Shown piece after piece: positions 8,271-16,664 of a stretch of DNA of 64,000 nt; positions within the stretch are counted from its first letter, which is position 1, and the number at the start of each line of letters is the position of its first letter. The notes under the pieces are model-generated. The model saw only the letters and a program-made list of their open reading frames with translations, was not told where the DNA came from and made no database searches. The DNA is taken from positions 1-64,000 of the forward strand of contig SVEQ01000004.1 of the NCBI GenBank assembly GCA_015057325.1. The letters are read 5' to 3'. Source of the DNA: Lachnospiraceae bacterium. GTDB taxonomy: Bacteria; Bacillota; Clostridia; Lachnospirales; Lachnospiraceae. The position numbers were made by a program, and so were the translations under genes.

Positions 8271-8800
8271 TGGTATACAAGATGAATAGAATAACAGTTA
8301 TTCAATTGATTATATATTTGTTATGGGGCATACTTATTCTTGCGATTATTAGTAGTGTTTTATACGAATCGTTGAAAATTAGTAAATATTTTATATCAAT
8401 TTTGTGTATATGTTTTATTCCTATAATGATTTTGTTGTTATATAAAATGTGTTTTAAGCCGTTCTATATTCATTTTTGTCTGAAAAATATTAATGATATC
8501 GAAATTATAACTGCCGAAATTAATAAAGACGAAAGTCAAATATTAATACCTGTAAATAGAAGTGCGGAGTTATATAAAATATCAACAACGTATTTTGACA
8601 ATGGAGAAATATATGTTTTCGAGGACATGTTTTTTTATAATGATCATTCATATGCAAAATGTATTAAAAGGATTTTTGAAAACGAAATATTACCACCAAT
8701 AACAGTTTTTGTCGAAAAGAATAATAGAAGACGATACAAAATGAAAAGTTGCGAGTATATATCAGAATTGAAACAGTTATTTCCAGAATATTTCATGTGA
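8270..8800 (+). CDS. Two-helix membrane protein, possible Rhs immunity protein
   Basis: I recognise no family with certainty. The 176 residues have two hydrophobic helices (about 9-30 and 39-58) followed by a soluble domain with YFDNGEIYVFEDMFFYND. Its ATG overlaps the TAA of the shifted Rhs tip frame (TAATG), the coupling expected of a toxin and its immunity gene. The protein downstream of the second Rhs fragment has the same plan and a similar block (YFDGTVTYVFEEQYLC), so the two look like distant paralogues. The region is visibly richer in A and T than its neighbours, which suggests recent gain. An immunity role is inferred from position only. Confidence 0.55.
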   Translation: MVYKMNRITVIQLIIYLLWGILILAIISSVLYESLKISKYFISILCICFIPIMILLLYKMCFKPFYIHFCLKNINDIEIITAEINKDESQILIPVNRSAELYKISTTYFDNGEIYVFEDMFFYNDHSYAKCIKRIFENEILPPITVFVEKNNRRRYKMKSCEYISELKQLFPEYFM

Positions 8801-8828
8801 TGTATATATTAAAATATACACAAAAAGG

Positions 8829-9315
8829 CATATTCATACTCTCAGTATGACAAGCTAAGATGACAACCTTTGTATATGACTGCCGCAACAAACTTATACA
8901 GGCAGAAGATACAAAGTATACATATGATGCAGAGAATAACCGGATAGGTGTTGAGACAAGCGAGAAGAAGATTGATTATGCAATCAACACTCAGCCAGAG
9001 TTATCACAGGTTCTGCAAAGTACAGAAATAAAACTATCTGATAAAGATACAAAAACAACAGATAATGAGAATAATACATATTACTTCTACGGCAACGGAC
9101 TGAATTCGCAGGATAATGGTAAGGATTATTTCTCATATCACTTCAACAATGTCGGAAGTACAATGGCTGTAACAGATGTCAATGGAAACATTGTTGAGAC
9201 ATATAACTATACACCATATGGTGAATTGATAGACGGCGAGTATAGACAAGACATTTCATTCCTGTACAATGGACAATACGGTGTAACTACTGATAGATAT
9301 ATGCATATAATATAG
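8829..9315 (+). pseudogene. Rhs/YD-repeat fragment truncated before its tip (copy 2)
   Basis: Holds YD-repeat sequence (MTTFVYDCRNKLIQAEDTKY, TYDAENNRIGVETSEKK) and the start of the Rhs core (VTDVNGNIVETYNYTPYGEL, FLYNGQYGVTTD). It is broken at both ends. Upstream, 8829-8857 encodes AYSYSQYDKL in another frame, so a few bases appear to be missing near 8856. Downstream, after GVTTD, it runs into RYMHII and a stop; the DNA there (GATAGATATATGCATAT) resembles copy 1 about 110 bases further on, as if an internal deletion had joined two short similar sequences. It is not a functional gene. Confidence 0.75.
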
Positions 9316-9325
9316 GAGATTCGTA

Positions 9326-9892
9326 ATGAAAATTAAAAAAATCTCGGAAAATCTTTTTGCTTTTGTATTGAATAGTGCTTTAGCGTTTGTTCAATATATT
9401 GTTTTGAAAGAAGAGATAAGCGAAATAAATTTCATGCTATTGATTTATATTCCTATTCTAATATGTATTACGTGTGTTGTTTTTATAATATGGAACATGA
9501 ATAAAAAACATAATTCTTTAGTTGAACATGGTAAAATAGTAAAAGCAAAACTTCATACTGATAAAATTAAAGTTATTTTTGCATTAAAAGACTTGTTAGT
9601 GGTCAAACTTGTATGTTCATATTTTGATGGTACAGTTACATATGTTTTTGAAGAACAATATCTTTGTGAGCTTCAAAGGTATAGAATGTTTATTAAAACT
9701 GTCAATGATGAAACTTCTGTAGATGTTCTTACTTCGGATGCTTTTAACAATTATCATATATTGGTTAAAAGCATTGAAGGGAATTATTTGAAGGAAGACA
9801 CCCTGTATTGTCCGTCGATAATCAATTACATTTTGTTTGCATGCAATATAGTAATGTTTTTGAATAATATTTGTAGAATGATAAGACATTAA
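9326..9892 (+). CDS. Membrane protein, possible second Rhs immunity protein
   Basis: Unrecognised protein of 188 residues: two hydrophobic helices near the N-terminus (about 8-25 and 34-53), a soluble middle with VCSYFDGTVTYVFEEQYLC, and a third hydrophobic stretch near the C-terminus (about 165-182). The middle block resembles the protein at 8270-8800, which also follows an Rhs fragment. A GGAGA site lies 9 bases before the ATG. Base composition is strongly AT-rich. Likely a leftover or still-working immunity gene of an Rhs cassette, by position only. Confidence 0.55.
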   Translation: MKIKKISENLFAFVLNSALAFVQYIVLKEEISEINFMLLIYIPILICITCVVFIIWNMNKKHNSLVEHGKIVKAKLHTDKIKVIFALKDLLVVKLVCSYFDGTVTYVFEEQYLCELQRYRMFIKTVNDETSVDVLTSDAFNNYHILVKSIEGNYLKEDTLYCPSIINYILFACNIVMFLNNICRMIRH

Positions 9893-10083
9893 AGATAGGA
9901 TGGTGTTGAAACAAATGTCTGTAACAGATGATAAGTGACATATTGAAAGAAATTATGTAAAAATATGTAGATTTTTCCTTAAATGTGATATATAATAGCA
10001 AATGTATTATGTTAATCACAAATACTACTTCTTTTTTCAAATATTTCGGCATATATTGTGGTTGAGATATATCCGGAGTGCTT
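9893..10083. other. AT-rich gap after the Rhs island with possible promoter
   Basis: No gene seen. Bases 9911-9930 (ACAAATGTCTGTAACAGATG) resemble the Rhs sequence at 9160-9179 and may be a third tiny Rhs scrap. A TATAAT at 9991-9996 with a poor -35 (TAGATT, 9968-9973) is a weak promoter candidate for the genes that follow. CCGGAG at 10073-10078 is the ribosome binding site for the next gene. Confidence 0.4.
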
Positions 10084-10350
10084 ATGAAGTTTACAGAACT
10101 TAGACAAAAAGAAGTGATTAACTGCAAGGATTGTATGAAATTAGGCTGCGTTGCAGATCTTGATTTTGACACCTGCAGCGGACAGATATGCGGTTTGATC
10201 GTTCCGGAACCTGTGGGACTGTTTTCAAACTTTTGCAAATCCAACAAGTACTATATACCGTTTTGTGATGTGGTAAGAATAGGTCCTGATATTATACTTG
10301 TTGATATTTGTCCGGATAATGCTGTTATAAGAGAAAAAGACTGCGGTTAA
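10084..10350 (+). CDS. YlmC/YmxH family PRC-barrel protein
   Basis: Small soluble protein of 89 residues starting MKFTELRQKEVINC, with the pattern of the YlmC/YmxH sporulation-associated PRC-barrel family (GCVADLDFDTCSGQICGLIV, FCDVVRIGPDIILVD). The exact role is unknown; Bacillus and Clostridium relatives are linked to sporulation. ATG 10084 is preferred to GTG 10078 because the latter lies in the ribosome binding site. Five Cys residues are more than such proteins usually have. It precedes nrdR by 27 bases and probably shares its transcript. Confidence 0.72.
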   Translation: MKFTELRQKEVINCKDCMKLGCVADLDFDTCSGQICGLIVPEPVGLFSNFCKSNKYYIPFCDVVRIGPDIILVDICPDNAVIREKDCG

Positions 10351-10377
10351 GCGGTCATTTAAGGAGGAGATATACAT

Positions 10378-10827
10378 ATGAAATGCCCATTTTGCGGTGA
10401 AGACAACACAAGAGTAATTGATTCAAGACCGGCTGATGATAACAGCTCGATCAGAAGAAGACGCGAATGCGATGATTGCGGTAAGCGTTTTACAACCTAT
10501 GAGAAGGTTGAAACAATACCTCTTATCATTATTAAGAAAGATAAGATTCGCGAGGCTTATGACAGATCTAAGATTGAATCAGGTGTATTTAAGTCTTGCC
10601 ACAAGAGACCTATATCGGTTGAGGATATAGAGAAGTGCATTGATCGTATAGAGACAAAGATATTTAACCTTGAACAGAAAGAGGTTGACAGTTCTGTAAT
10701 CGGAGAGATTGTTATGGATGAACTTAAGAACTTAGATGAGGTTGCTTATGTTCGTTTCGCATCCGTTTACAGAGAGTTTAAGGATGTTAATATATTTATG
10801 GACGAGTTGAAGAAATTATTAAACTAG
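10378..10827 (+). CDS. nrdR: Transcriptional repressor NrdR
   Basis: Zinc-ribbon plus ATP-cone repressor of ribonucleotide reductase genes, binding NrdR boxes according to the ATP/dATP level. The 149 residues show the zinc ribbon [15 protein letters not shown] ... [12 protein letters not shown] (residues 3-41) and the ATP-cone that follows ([16 protein letters not shown], then [20 protein letters not shown]). Length is normal and a strong AAGGAGG site precedes it. No nrd gene or obvious NrdR box is present in the window. Confidence 0.96.
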   Translation: MKCPFCGEDNTRVIDSRPADDNSSIRRRRECDDCGKRFTTYEKVETIPLIIIKKDKIREAYDRSKIESGVFKSCHKRPISVEDIEKCIDRIETKIFNLEQKEVDSSVIGEIVMDELKNLDEVAYVRFASVYREFKDVNIFMDELKKLLN

Positions 10828-10830
10828 TTC

Positions 10831-10859
10831 TTGTTTTAGTATAATTATTATGTTACAAT
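10831..10859 (+). promoter_or_regulatory. Sigma-A type promoter for yifB-dprA
   Basis: TTGTTT at 10831-10836, a 17-base spacer and TACAAT at 10854-10859, 45 bases before the yifB start. Good match to the housekeeping consensus with optimal spacing. Confidence 0.65.
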
Positions 10860-10904
10860 TCTAGAGTCAAAACAGCTTGTGTTGGAGATGGAATAGGAGT
10901 TTCC

Positions 10905-12440
10905 ATGTTTAACAAAGTTCTTAGCGGCACTCTGCATGGAGTTGAGGGTAGACTCATTGTAGTAGAGGCCGATGTTAGTGAGGGTTTGCCAACCTTTAAT
11001 ATGGTTGGCTTCCTTGCTTCTGAAGTCCGGGAGGCCAGCGACAGAGTTCGCACGGCTCTTAATAATTCCGGATATCATTTTTCACCCAAAAGAATCACAA
11101 TTAATCTTTCCCCTGCTGACATCAGAAAGGAAGGGGCTTCTTTTGATTTGCCTATCAGTATTGCTCTGCTTGCTTCTTATGGGCTTATTCCGACCGAAAG
11201 TATAGAAGGAATATTATTTATAGGCGAACTGTCCCTAAATGGCGATTTGAAGCCTGTACGCGGCGTATTGTCTATAGTTGATCTTGCAAGGAGTTGCGGA
11301 GTTAAGAAGGTTATCCTTCCGTATGACAATCGATTTGAAGGTGCTATTATTCCGGGAATTGAAGTGTATGGTGCAGCAAGTCTTAAGGAAGTGGTAGAAC
11401 ATTTGCTTGATATCAAAGTGATTGAAAAGACCGATGCCAAAAAGTCGTATGAGGGAAAAGAAAAATCTTATGCTATTGACTTTTCACAGGTTAAAGGTCA
11501 AAGGAGTATGAAACGTGCAACGGAGATTGCTGTTGCCGGACGACACAATATTTTGTTTATGGGTCCGCCGGGGTCAGGCAAGTCAATGATTGCCAAACGG
11601 GTTCCGACGATAATGCCGGAACTGTCGTATGAGGAGAGTATTGAGCTAACCAAGATTTATAGTGCAAAGGGGATGCTTAAAAGTGAAGAAGGTCTTATAA
11701 GTACAAGACCTTTTCGCTCGCCACATCACTCTATAACAGCACATTCACTTATTGGTGGCGGTAAAGTTCCGTCTCCGGGAGAAATCAGTCTTGCACATAA
11801 CGGAGTACTTTTTCTCGATGAATTGTTGGAGTTTCAGAAAAACACCATTGAAATGTTAAGACAACCAACTGAAGAAGGAAAGGTTACAATATCGAGAATT
11901 AACGGAAGTTATTCATTTCCTTGTGATTTTATGCTTGTTGCGGCAATGAATCCCTGTCCTTGCGGATATTATCCGGATAGAGCCAAATGTTACTGCACAC
12001 CTAGTCAGATTAAGCGTTATATGAACAAACTTTCACAACCGATGCTTGACCGAATGGATATATGCATTCATGTAAAAAGGATACCTTATGATGAACTGTA
12101 TTCGGACAGCGTGGAAGAGACATCTGCAGTGATAAAAGAACGAATATGCAAAGCAATGGTTATTCAAAGGGAAAGGCTTAATGTGTTTGGAATTAGTTAT
12201 AATTCAGAGATACCGTCACAAATACTTGATGATGTTTGCAAACTTTCTAAAAAAGAGCTTTCTGTAAGAAGAGATTTGTTTGAAAAATATAATCTTACTG
12301 CTAGAGGCGCTTCAAAAATAATGAAGGTGGCAAGAACAATTGCTGATTTGGACGGCTCGGACGTTGTGTGTGAAAAACATCTTTACGAAGCTTTATCTTA
12401 CAGAATGATTGATTTGTATAACGGAGGGCAGAATCTATGA
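10905..12440 (+). CDS. YifB/ComM family Mg-chelatase-like AAA+ ATPase
   Basis: Hexameric AAA+ protein; in naturally competent bacteria the relative ComM drives branch migration during integration of incoming DNA. The 511 residues have the N-terminal lon-like domain (DVSEGLPTFNMVGFLASEVR, then SPADIRKEGASFDLPI), a Walker A GPPGSGKS near 222-229, Walker B VLFLDELLEF, the MNPCPCGYYPD Cys motif and the C-terminal Mg-chelatase domain. It overlaps dprA by 4 bases, an informative pairing since DprA also handles incoming single-stranded DNA. Confidence 0.93.
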   Translation: MFNKVLSGTLHGVEGRLIVVEADVSEGLPTFNMVGFLASEVREASDRVRTALNNSGYHFSPKRITINLSPADIRKEGASFDLPISIALLASYGLIPTESIEGILFIGELSLNGDLKPVRGVLSIVDLARSCGVKKVILPYDNRFEGAIIPGIEVYGAASLKEVVEHLLDIKVIEKTDAKKSYEGKEKSYAIDFSQVKGQRSMKRATEIAVAGRHNILFMGPPGSGKSMIAKRVPTIMPELSYEESIELTKIYSAKGMLKSEEGLISTRPFRSPHHSITAHSLIGGGKVPSPGEISLAHNGVLFLDELLEFQKNTIEMLRQPTEEGKVTISRINGSYSFPCDFMLVAAMNPCPCGYYPDRAKCYCTPSQIKRYMNKLSQPMLDRMDICIHVKRIPYDELYSDSVEETSAVIKERICKAMVIQRERLNVFGISYNSEIPSQILDDVCKLSKKELSVRRDLFEKYNLTARGASKIMKVARTIADLDGSDVVCEKHLYEALSYRMIDLYNGGQNL

Positions 12441-13555
12441 TGAAGGAGGAACATTTTTGGTATTGGATTAATAACATAGAAGGTTTTGGCAGAAAGAATA
12501 TTCGTAAGATGTTGAGTATCTATGAAAGTCCGGAAAACATTTATAATTTAGACTACAAAGAAATAAAAGATTTCTTTAATAACAATAATACGAGGATAGA
12601 TACTAATCAGTTTATTGAGTCTAAAAATGAAAAAGATATCATATGTAGTTATGACAGATTAAAAGATAAAAAAGTTTCATTTATATATCCTGCACAGGAT
12701 AGTTATCCGGAAAAGTTATTATGCATTGATGATAGCCCGACAGGGTTATATCTAAAGGGAAGTCTTCCGAAAGAAGAACAGAAGTCGGTTGCTATAATAG
12801 GAGCAAGAAGTTGTACTCATTACGGCAGGGAAATGGCAAGGTTTTACGGCAGGGAACTTGCTAAATGTGGTGTTGCAGTTATCAGCGGACTTGCACGTGG
12901 AATTGACGGAATGGCACACAGAGGAACTCTTGAGGCTGATGGATATACGTTAGGTGTTCTTGGTTGTGGCATAGATGTTGTTTACCCTGAGGAGAATTAT
13001 GAACTTTTTATGCGTATGGAACAGTGTGGAGGAATTATTTCGGAAAGTAATTTGGGGATAATTCCCAATGCGGGGCTGTTTCCTCAAAGGAACCGAATAA
13101 TTTCAGCAATGGCAGATGGGATTTTGGTTGTCGAAGCAAAGAAAAAAAGCGGAACGTTAATTACCGTTGATTTTGGTTTAGAACAGGGCAAGGACATCTT
13201 TGCTTTGCCCGGAAGAACGATAGATAATAACAGCGTTGGGTGCAATAACTTAATTAAATACGGAGCCAATATTGTAACAGACGTATCGGATATTTTGGAC
13301 ATTCTTTTTTGCAAGACAAGCGTTGACGACGATAAAAGGGACATTATGAATGGTTGCATAAGTGAAATCAAAAACAAACTTGCACCCTCTGAAAAAATGG
13401 TGTATAGTGTTTTGAGTGTCGAGCCGAAATATATTGACGACATTATATATGAAACAAAACTTTCACCCGGAGAGGTGTGTATGTACATCAACAGTATGGT
13501 TGTGTCAGGTATTGTTTCGGAACCGGTTCGCAATTATTATTCGATTAAAATATAA
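12437..13555 (+). CDS. dprA: DNA-processing protein DprA
   Basis: Loads RecA on incoming single-stranded DNA during transformation and is widely conserved even in species not known to be competent. The 372 residues hold an N-terminal helical region, the Rossmann-like core with VAIIGARSCTHYGREMAR, ISGLARGIDGMAHRGTLE, GCGIDVVYPEEN and FPQRNRIISAMADGILVVEA, and a C-terminal winged-helix-like part. It can start at ATG 12437 or the next ATG at 12440, overlapping the yifB stop. No other com genes are here. Confidence 0.95.
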   Translation: MMKEEHFWYWINNIEGFGRKNIRKMLSIYESPENIYNLDYKEIKDFFNNNNTRIDTNQFIESKNEKDIICSYDRLKDKKVSFIYPAQDSYPEKLLCIDDSPTGLYLKGSLPKEEQKSVAIIGARSCTHYGREMARFYGRELAKCGVAVISGLARGIDGMAHRGTLEADGYTLGVLGCGIDVVYPEENYELFMRMEQCGGIISESNLGIIPNAGLFPQRNRIISAMADGILVVEAKKKSGTLITVDFGLEQGKDIFALPGRTIDNNSVGCNNLIKYGANIVTDVSDILDILFCKTSVDDDKRDIMNGCISEIKNKLAPSEKMVYSVLSVEPKYIDDIIYETKLSPGEVCMYINSMVVSGIVSEPVRNYYSIKI

Positions 13556-13595
13556 ATGATACAGTCATTTTAATATTATAAAGGAGTCCTTTAAT

Positions 13596-15665
13596 ATGGC
13601 AAAGAATCTTGTTATAGTGGAGTCGCCGGCCAAGGCTAAAACAATTCAGAAATTTTTGGGAAGCAATTACAAAGTACTTGCTTCAAACGGACATGTCAGA
13701 GATTTACCAAAATCTCAAATGGGAATTGACAAAGATAATGATTTTGAACCGAAATATATAACTATAAGAGGAAAGGGAGAGTTGCTTGCACAACTTCGTA
13801 AAGAAGTTAAGAAAGCAGATAAAGTATATCTTGCAACTGACCCGGACCGTGAGGGTGAAGCTATATCATGGCATTTGTCAAAAGCTCTTAATCTTGAGAA
13901 TAAGAAGTTTAAGAGAATTACATTTAACGAGATTACCAAGAATGCTGTTAAGAACTCTATTAAAAATGCAAGAGATATTGATATGAATCTTGTAGATGCA
14001 CAGCAGGCCAGACGTGTGCTTGACCGCCTTGTTGGATACGAGATAAGTCCTCTTTTATGGGCCAAAATCAAAAGAGGATTAAGTGCGGGAAGAGTGCAGT
14101 CGGTTGCACTTAAACTGATATGCGACAGGGAAGATGAGATTAACAACTTCATACCTGAAGAGTATTGGACTTTGGAGGCAGTTGTTACGCCTGAAGGTTC
14201 GAAAAAATCATTTAACGCCAAACTTTCCAACACACCAAACGGAAAGCCGGAAATTGCTTCCAAAGAGGAAATGGGCAAGGTATTAAAGGATTTAAAAGGT
14301 GCAACACTTAAGGTGTCTGATATTAAGAGTGGCACAAGAACCAAAAAAGCACCGCTTCCATTTACGACTTCAACTCTTCAGCAGGAGGCAGCCAAGAAAC
14401 TTAATTTTGCTACCGGAAAGACGATGCGTATAGCACAGCAGTTATACGAGGGTGTTGAGATTAAAGGACGTGGAAGCGTTGGTCTTATTACTTACCTAAG
14501 AACAGATTCGATTCGAATTTCAGAAGAGGCTGATGCTGCTGCAAAAGCATACATTTCTGATAAATACGGTAATAATTATGTGGGTGACGGAACCAATAAG
14601 AGCAAATCCGATAAAAAGATTCAGGATGCTCACGAAGCAATTCGACCTACTGATGTTACGTTATCGCCTGTTATTGTTAAGGAACAACTTTCAAAAGATC
14701 AGTTTAGATTGTATCAATTAATTTATAATCGTTTTCTTGCAAGCCGTATGGCCGAGGCAAAGTATGAGAGCCAGACTATTAAGATTTCCGCAAAAGGATA
14801 CGACTTTAATGCTGTTTCAACAAAACTTTCATTTGAAGGCTTTATGGCAGTTTATACTGTTGATGACGATAATGATGATGAGAAAAATAACTTTAAGAAT
14901 ATAACTAAAGATACAAAGTTAAATGTAGAAAAATTAGAGGATAAGCAGCATTTTACTCAACCGCCTTCTCATTTTACGGAAGGTTCTTTGGTAAAACAGT
15001 TAGAGGAACTTGGTATCGGAAGACCAAGTACTTATGCACCTACGATTTCTACTATTATTGCAAGAAGATATATTGTTAAAGAAAAGAAAAATCTGTATGT
15101 TACTGAACTAGGTGAAGCGGTTAACCAGATTATGAAAGGTGCATTTACCGTTATTGTTGATACTGAATTTACCGCGAACATGGAGTCTCTTCTTGATAAG
15201 ATAGAAGAGGGTGTTATTGACTGGAAAACAGTTATTGTCAATTTCTACCCTGATTTGGATGAGGCTGTAAGCGAGGCCAACAAAGAACTTGAACATATCA
15301 AGATTGAGGACGAGGTCACCGATGAACTTTGCCCGAATTGCGGAAGAAATCTTGTTGTAAAATATGGTCCGCACGGAAAGTTTTTGGCTTGTCCGGGATT
15401 TCCTGAATGTAGATTTACAATGCCTCATTTTGAAAAGATAGGTGTGGCATGTCCTATATGTGGCAAAGATGTGGTTCTTAAAAAGACCAAAAAGGGAAGG
15501 AAGTACTACGGTTGTATTGATAATCCTGAATGTGATTTCATGTCGTGGCAGAAACCTTCACAGATTAAATGCAGCAAATGTGGTTCTTATATGCTGGAAA
15601 AGGGCAATAAGTTAGTGTGTGGCAACGAAACATGTGGATTTGTATGTGAAAAGCCTAAGCAGTAA
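13596..15665 (+). CDS. topA: DNA topoisomerase I
   Basis: Type IA topoisomerase that relaxes negative supercoils. The 689 residues start with the TOPRIM domain (IVESPAKAKTIQKFLG, then TDPDREGEAISWH), carry the catalytic Tyr300 in GLITYLRTDS, and end with three four-Cys zinc ribbons beginning CPNCGRN, CPICGKD and CSKCGSY. The third ribbon is the very C-terminus. A clear AAAGGAG site precedes the ATG. topA-codY-flagellar genes is an order I associate with Lachnospiraceae. Confidence 0.97.
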   Translation: MAKNLVIVESPAKAKTIQKFLGSNYKVLASNGHVRDLPKSQMGIDKDNDFEPKYITIRGKGELLAQLRKEVKKADKVYLATDPDREGEAISWHLSKALNLENKKFKRITFNEITKNAVKNSIKNARDIDMNLVDAQQARRVLDRLVGYEISPLLWAKIKRGLSAGRVQSVALKLICDREDEINNFIPEEYWTLEAVVTPEGSKKSFNAKLSNTPNGKPEIASKEEMGKVLKDLKGATLKVSDIKSGTRTKKAPLPFTTSTLQQEAAKKLNFATGKTMRIAQQLYEGVEIKGRGSVGLITYLRTDSIRISEEADAAAKAYISDKYGNNYVGDGTNKSKSDKKIQDAHEAIRPTDVTLSPVIVKEQLSKDQFRLYQLIYNRFLASRMAEAKYESQTIKISAKGYDFNAVSTKLSFEGFMAVYTVDDDNDDEKNNFKNITKDTKLNVEKLEDKQHFTQPPSHFTEGSLVKQLEELGIGRPSTYAPTISTIIARRYIVKEKKNLYVTELGEAVNQIMKGAFTVIVDTEFTANMESLLDKIEEGVIDWKTVIVNFYPDLDEAVSEANKELEHIKIEDEVTDELCPNCGRNLVVKYGPHGKFLACPGFPECRFTMPHFEKIGVACPICGKDVVLKKTKKGRKYYGCIDNPECDFMSWQKPSQIKCSKCGSYMLEKGNKLVCGNETCGFVCEKPKQ

Positions 15666-15683
15666 CATTGGTAATTGCTTCCT

Positions 15684-15698
15684 CTTTTTCAGAAAATT
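15684..15698 (+). promoter_or_regulatory. CodY box next to the codY promoter
   Basis: CTTTTTCAGAAAATT matches the published CodY consensus AATTTTCWGAAAATT at 13 of 15 positions; only the first two bases differ. It ends one base before the -35 hexamer of the codY promoter, which suits autorepression. Binding has not been shown. Confidence 0.6.
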
Positions 15699-15699
15699 C

Positions 15700-15728
15700 T
15701 TGTTATTGTAGTACAATTATGATAAAAT
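15700..15728 (+). promoter_or_regulatory. Sigma-A type promoter for codY
   Basis: TTGTTA at 15700-15705, 17-base spacer, TAAAAT at 15723-15728, 27 bases before the codY start. It may also serve the flagellar genes downstream by read-through. Confidence 0.65.
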
Positions 15729-15755
15729 TAAGATTACCTTAGGAGGATGACGTCT

Positions 15756-16571
15756 ATGAGTGTACAGTTATTAGATAAGACTAGAAAGATTAACAAATTA
15801 TTACATAATAATAACTCACACAAAGTTGTCTTCAATGATATATGCAAAGTGTTGAGTGAAATATTAGAATCGGACATTCTTGTTATAAGCAAAAAAGGTA
15901 AGGTTCTTGGTCTCAAGAACAGATCCGATATTAGCGAGATTACAGAAATGATTGTTCCGGTTGTTGGAGATTTTATTGATCCGTTGCTTAATGAAAGATT
16001 GTTAGGGGTTTTATCTACCAAGGAGAATGTCAATCTTGCAACTCTTGGATTTGAGTTAGAGCATTTGGAAAGATATCAGGCGATAATTTCTCCGATTGAT
16101 ATTGCGGGGGAGAGACTTGGAACACTTTTCTTGTACAAGGAAGAACATCCATATACAATTGATGATATAATACTAAGCGAATATGCTACAACGGTCGTTG
16201 GTCTTGAGATGTTAAGAAGTGTCAATGAAGAATCAGCGGAGGAAGACAGAAAACTTTCAATTGTTAGGTCTGCAATAAGTACATTATCCGCTTCGGAGCA
16301 AGAGGCTATATATCATGTATTTAAAGAACTTGATAAGATTAGCAAAGCCGATAACGATTGTAAGAATTCCGGACAACAACTTATATCAGGAATGCTTGTT
16401 ACATCCAAAATTGCAGACAGAGTAGGAATTACCAGATCCGTTATAGTTAATGCATTAAGAAAATTTGAAAGTGCCGGTGTTATAGAGACAAAGTCTTCCG
16501 GTATGAAGGGAACTAATATCAAAGTACTTAATGAATACGCTTGTGAAGAAGTGTTTCAATTACATAATTAG
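15756..16571 (+). CDS. codY: GTP/branched-chain amino acid-sensing regulator CodY
   Basis: Global nutrient regulator that binds DNA when GTP and branched-chain amino acids are plentiful, repressing adaptive functions that in several Firmicutes include motility. The 271 residues have an N-terminal GAF-type ligand domain (SVQLLDKTRKINKLLHNN, later LERYQAIISPIDIAGERLGT) and a C-terminal winged helix with SKIADRVGITRSVIVNALRK (about residues 211-230). ATG 15756 is chosen because the in-frame ATG at 15747 overlaps the AGGAGG site. Its position directly before flgB suggests control of the motility locus. Confidence 0.95.
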   Translation: MSVQLLDKTRKINKLLHNNNSHKVVFNDICKVLSEILESDILVISKKGKVLGLKNRSDISEITEMIVPVVGDFIDPLLNERLLGVLSTKENVNLATLGFELEHLERYQAIISPIDIAGERLGTLFLYKEEHPYTIDDIILSEYATTVVGLEMLRSVNEESAEEDRKLSIVRSAISTLSASEQEAIYHVFKELDKISKADNDCKNSGQQLISGMLVTSKIADRVGITRSVIVNALRKFESAGVIETKSSGMKGTNIKVLNEYACEEVFQLHN

Positions 16572-16588
16572 AATGGATATCGAAGTTT

Positions 16589-16625
16589 GCAAAAGGATTT
16601 GTGAGGTTTCTCATAGGTCCTTTGC
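16589..16625 (+). other. Hairpin between codY and flgB
   Basis: AAAGGATTTGTGAG (16592-16605) pairs along its full length with CTCATAGGTCCTTT (16610-16623), using three G-U pairs, around a GTTT loop; an outer GC/GC pair extends it past one bulged A. The bases after it (GCTTTCG) are only weakly T-rich. It could be a leaky terminator or RNA processing site that sets how much codY transcript reaches the flagellar genes. Confidence 0.5.
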
Positions 16626-16664
16626 TTTCGTGAATGGGTATTTATATTTGAGGGAGGTATTTGT

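Noticed and set aside
8803..8822. TGTATAT/ATATACA hairpin after the first putative immunity gene as a terminator
   Set aside because: It is followed by A residues, not T, on the + strand, and is purely AT, so it is unlikely to terminate transcription.
16626..16664. A sigma-D-type promoter directly before flgB
   Set aside because: No TAAA-N15-GCCGATAT-like sequence is present; the nearest TTGCTT-N17-TATTTG is poor and would start almost at the ribosome site.
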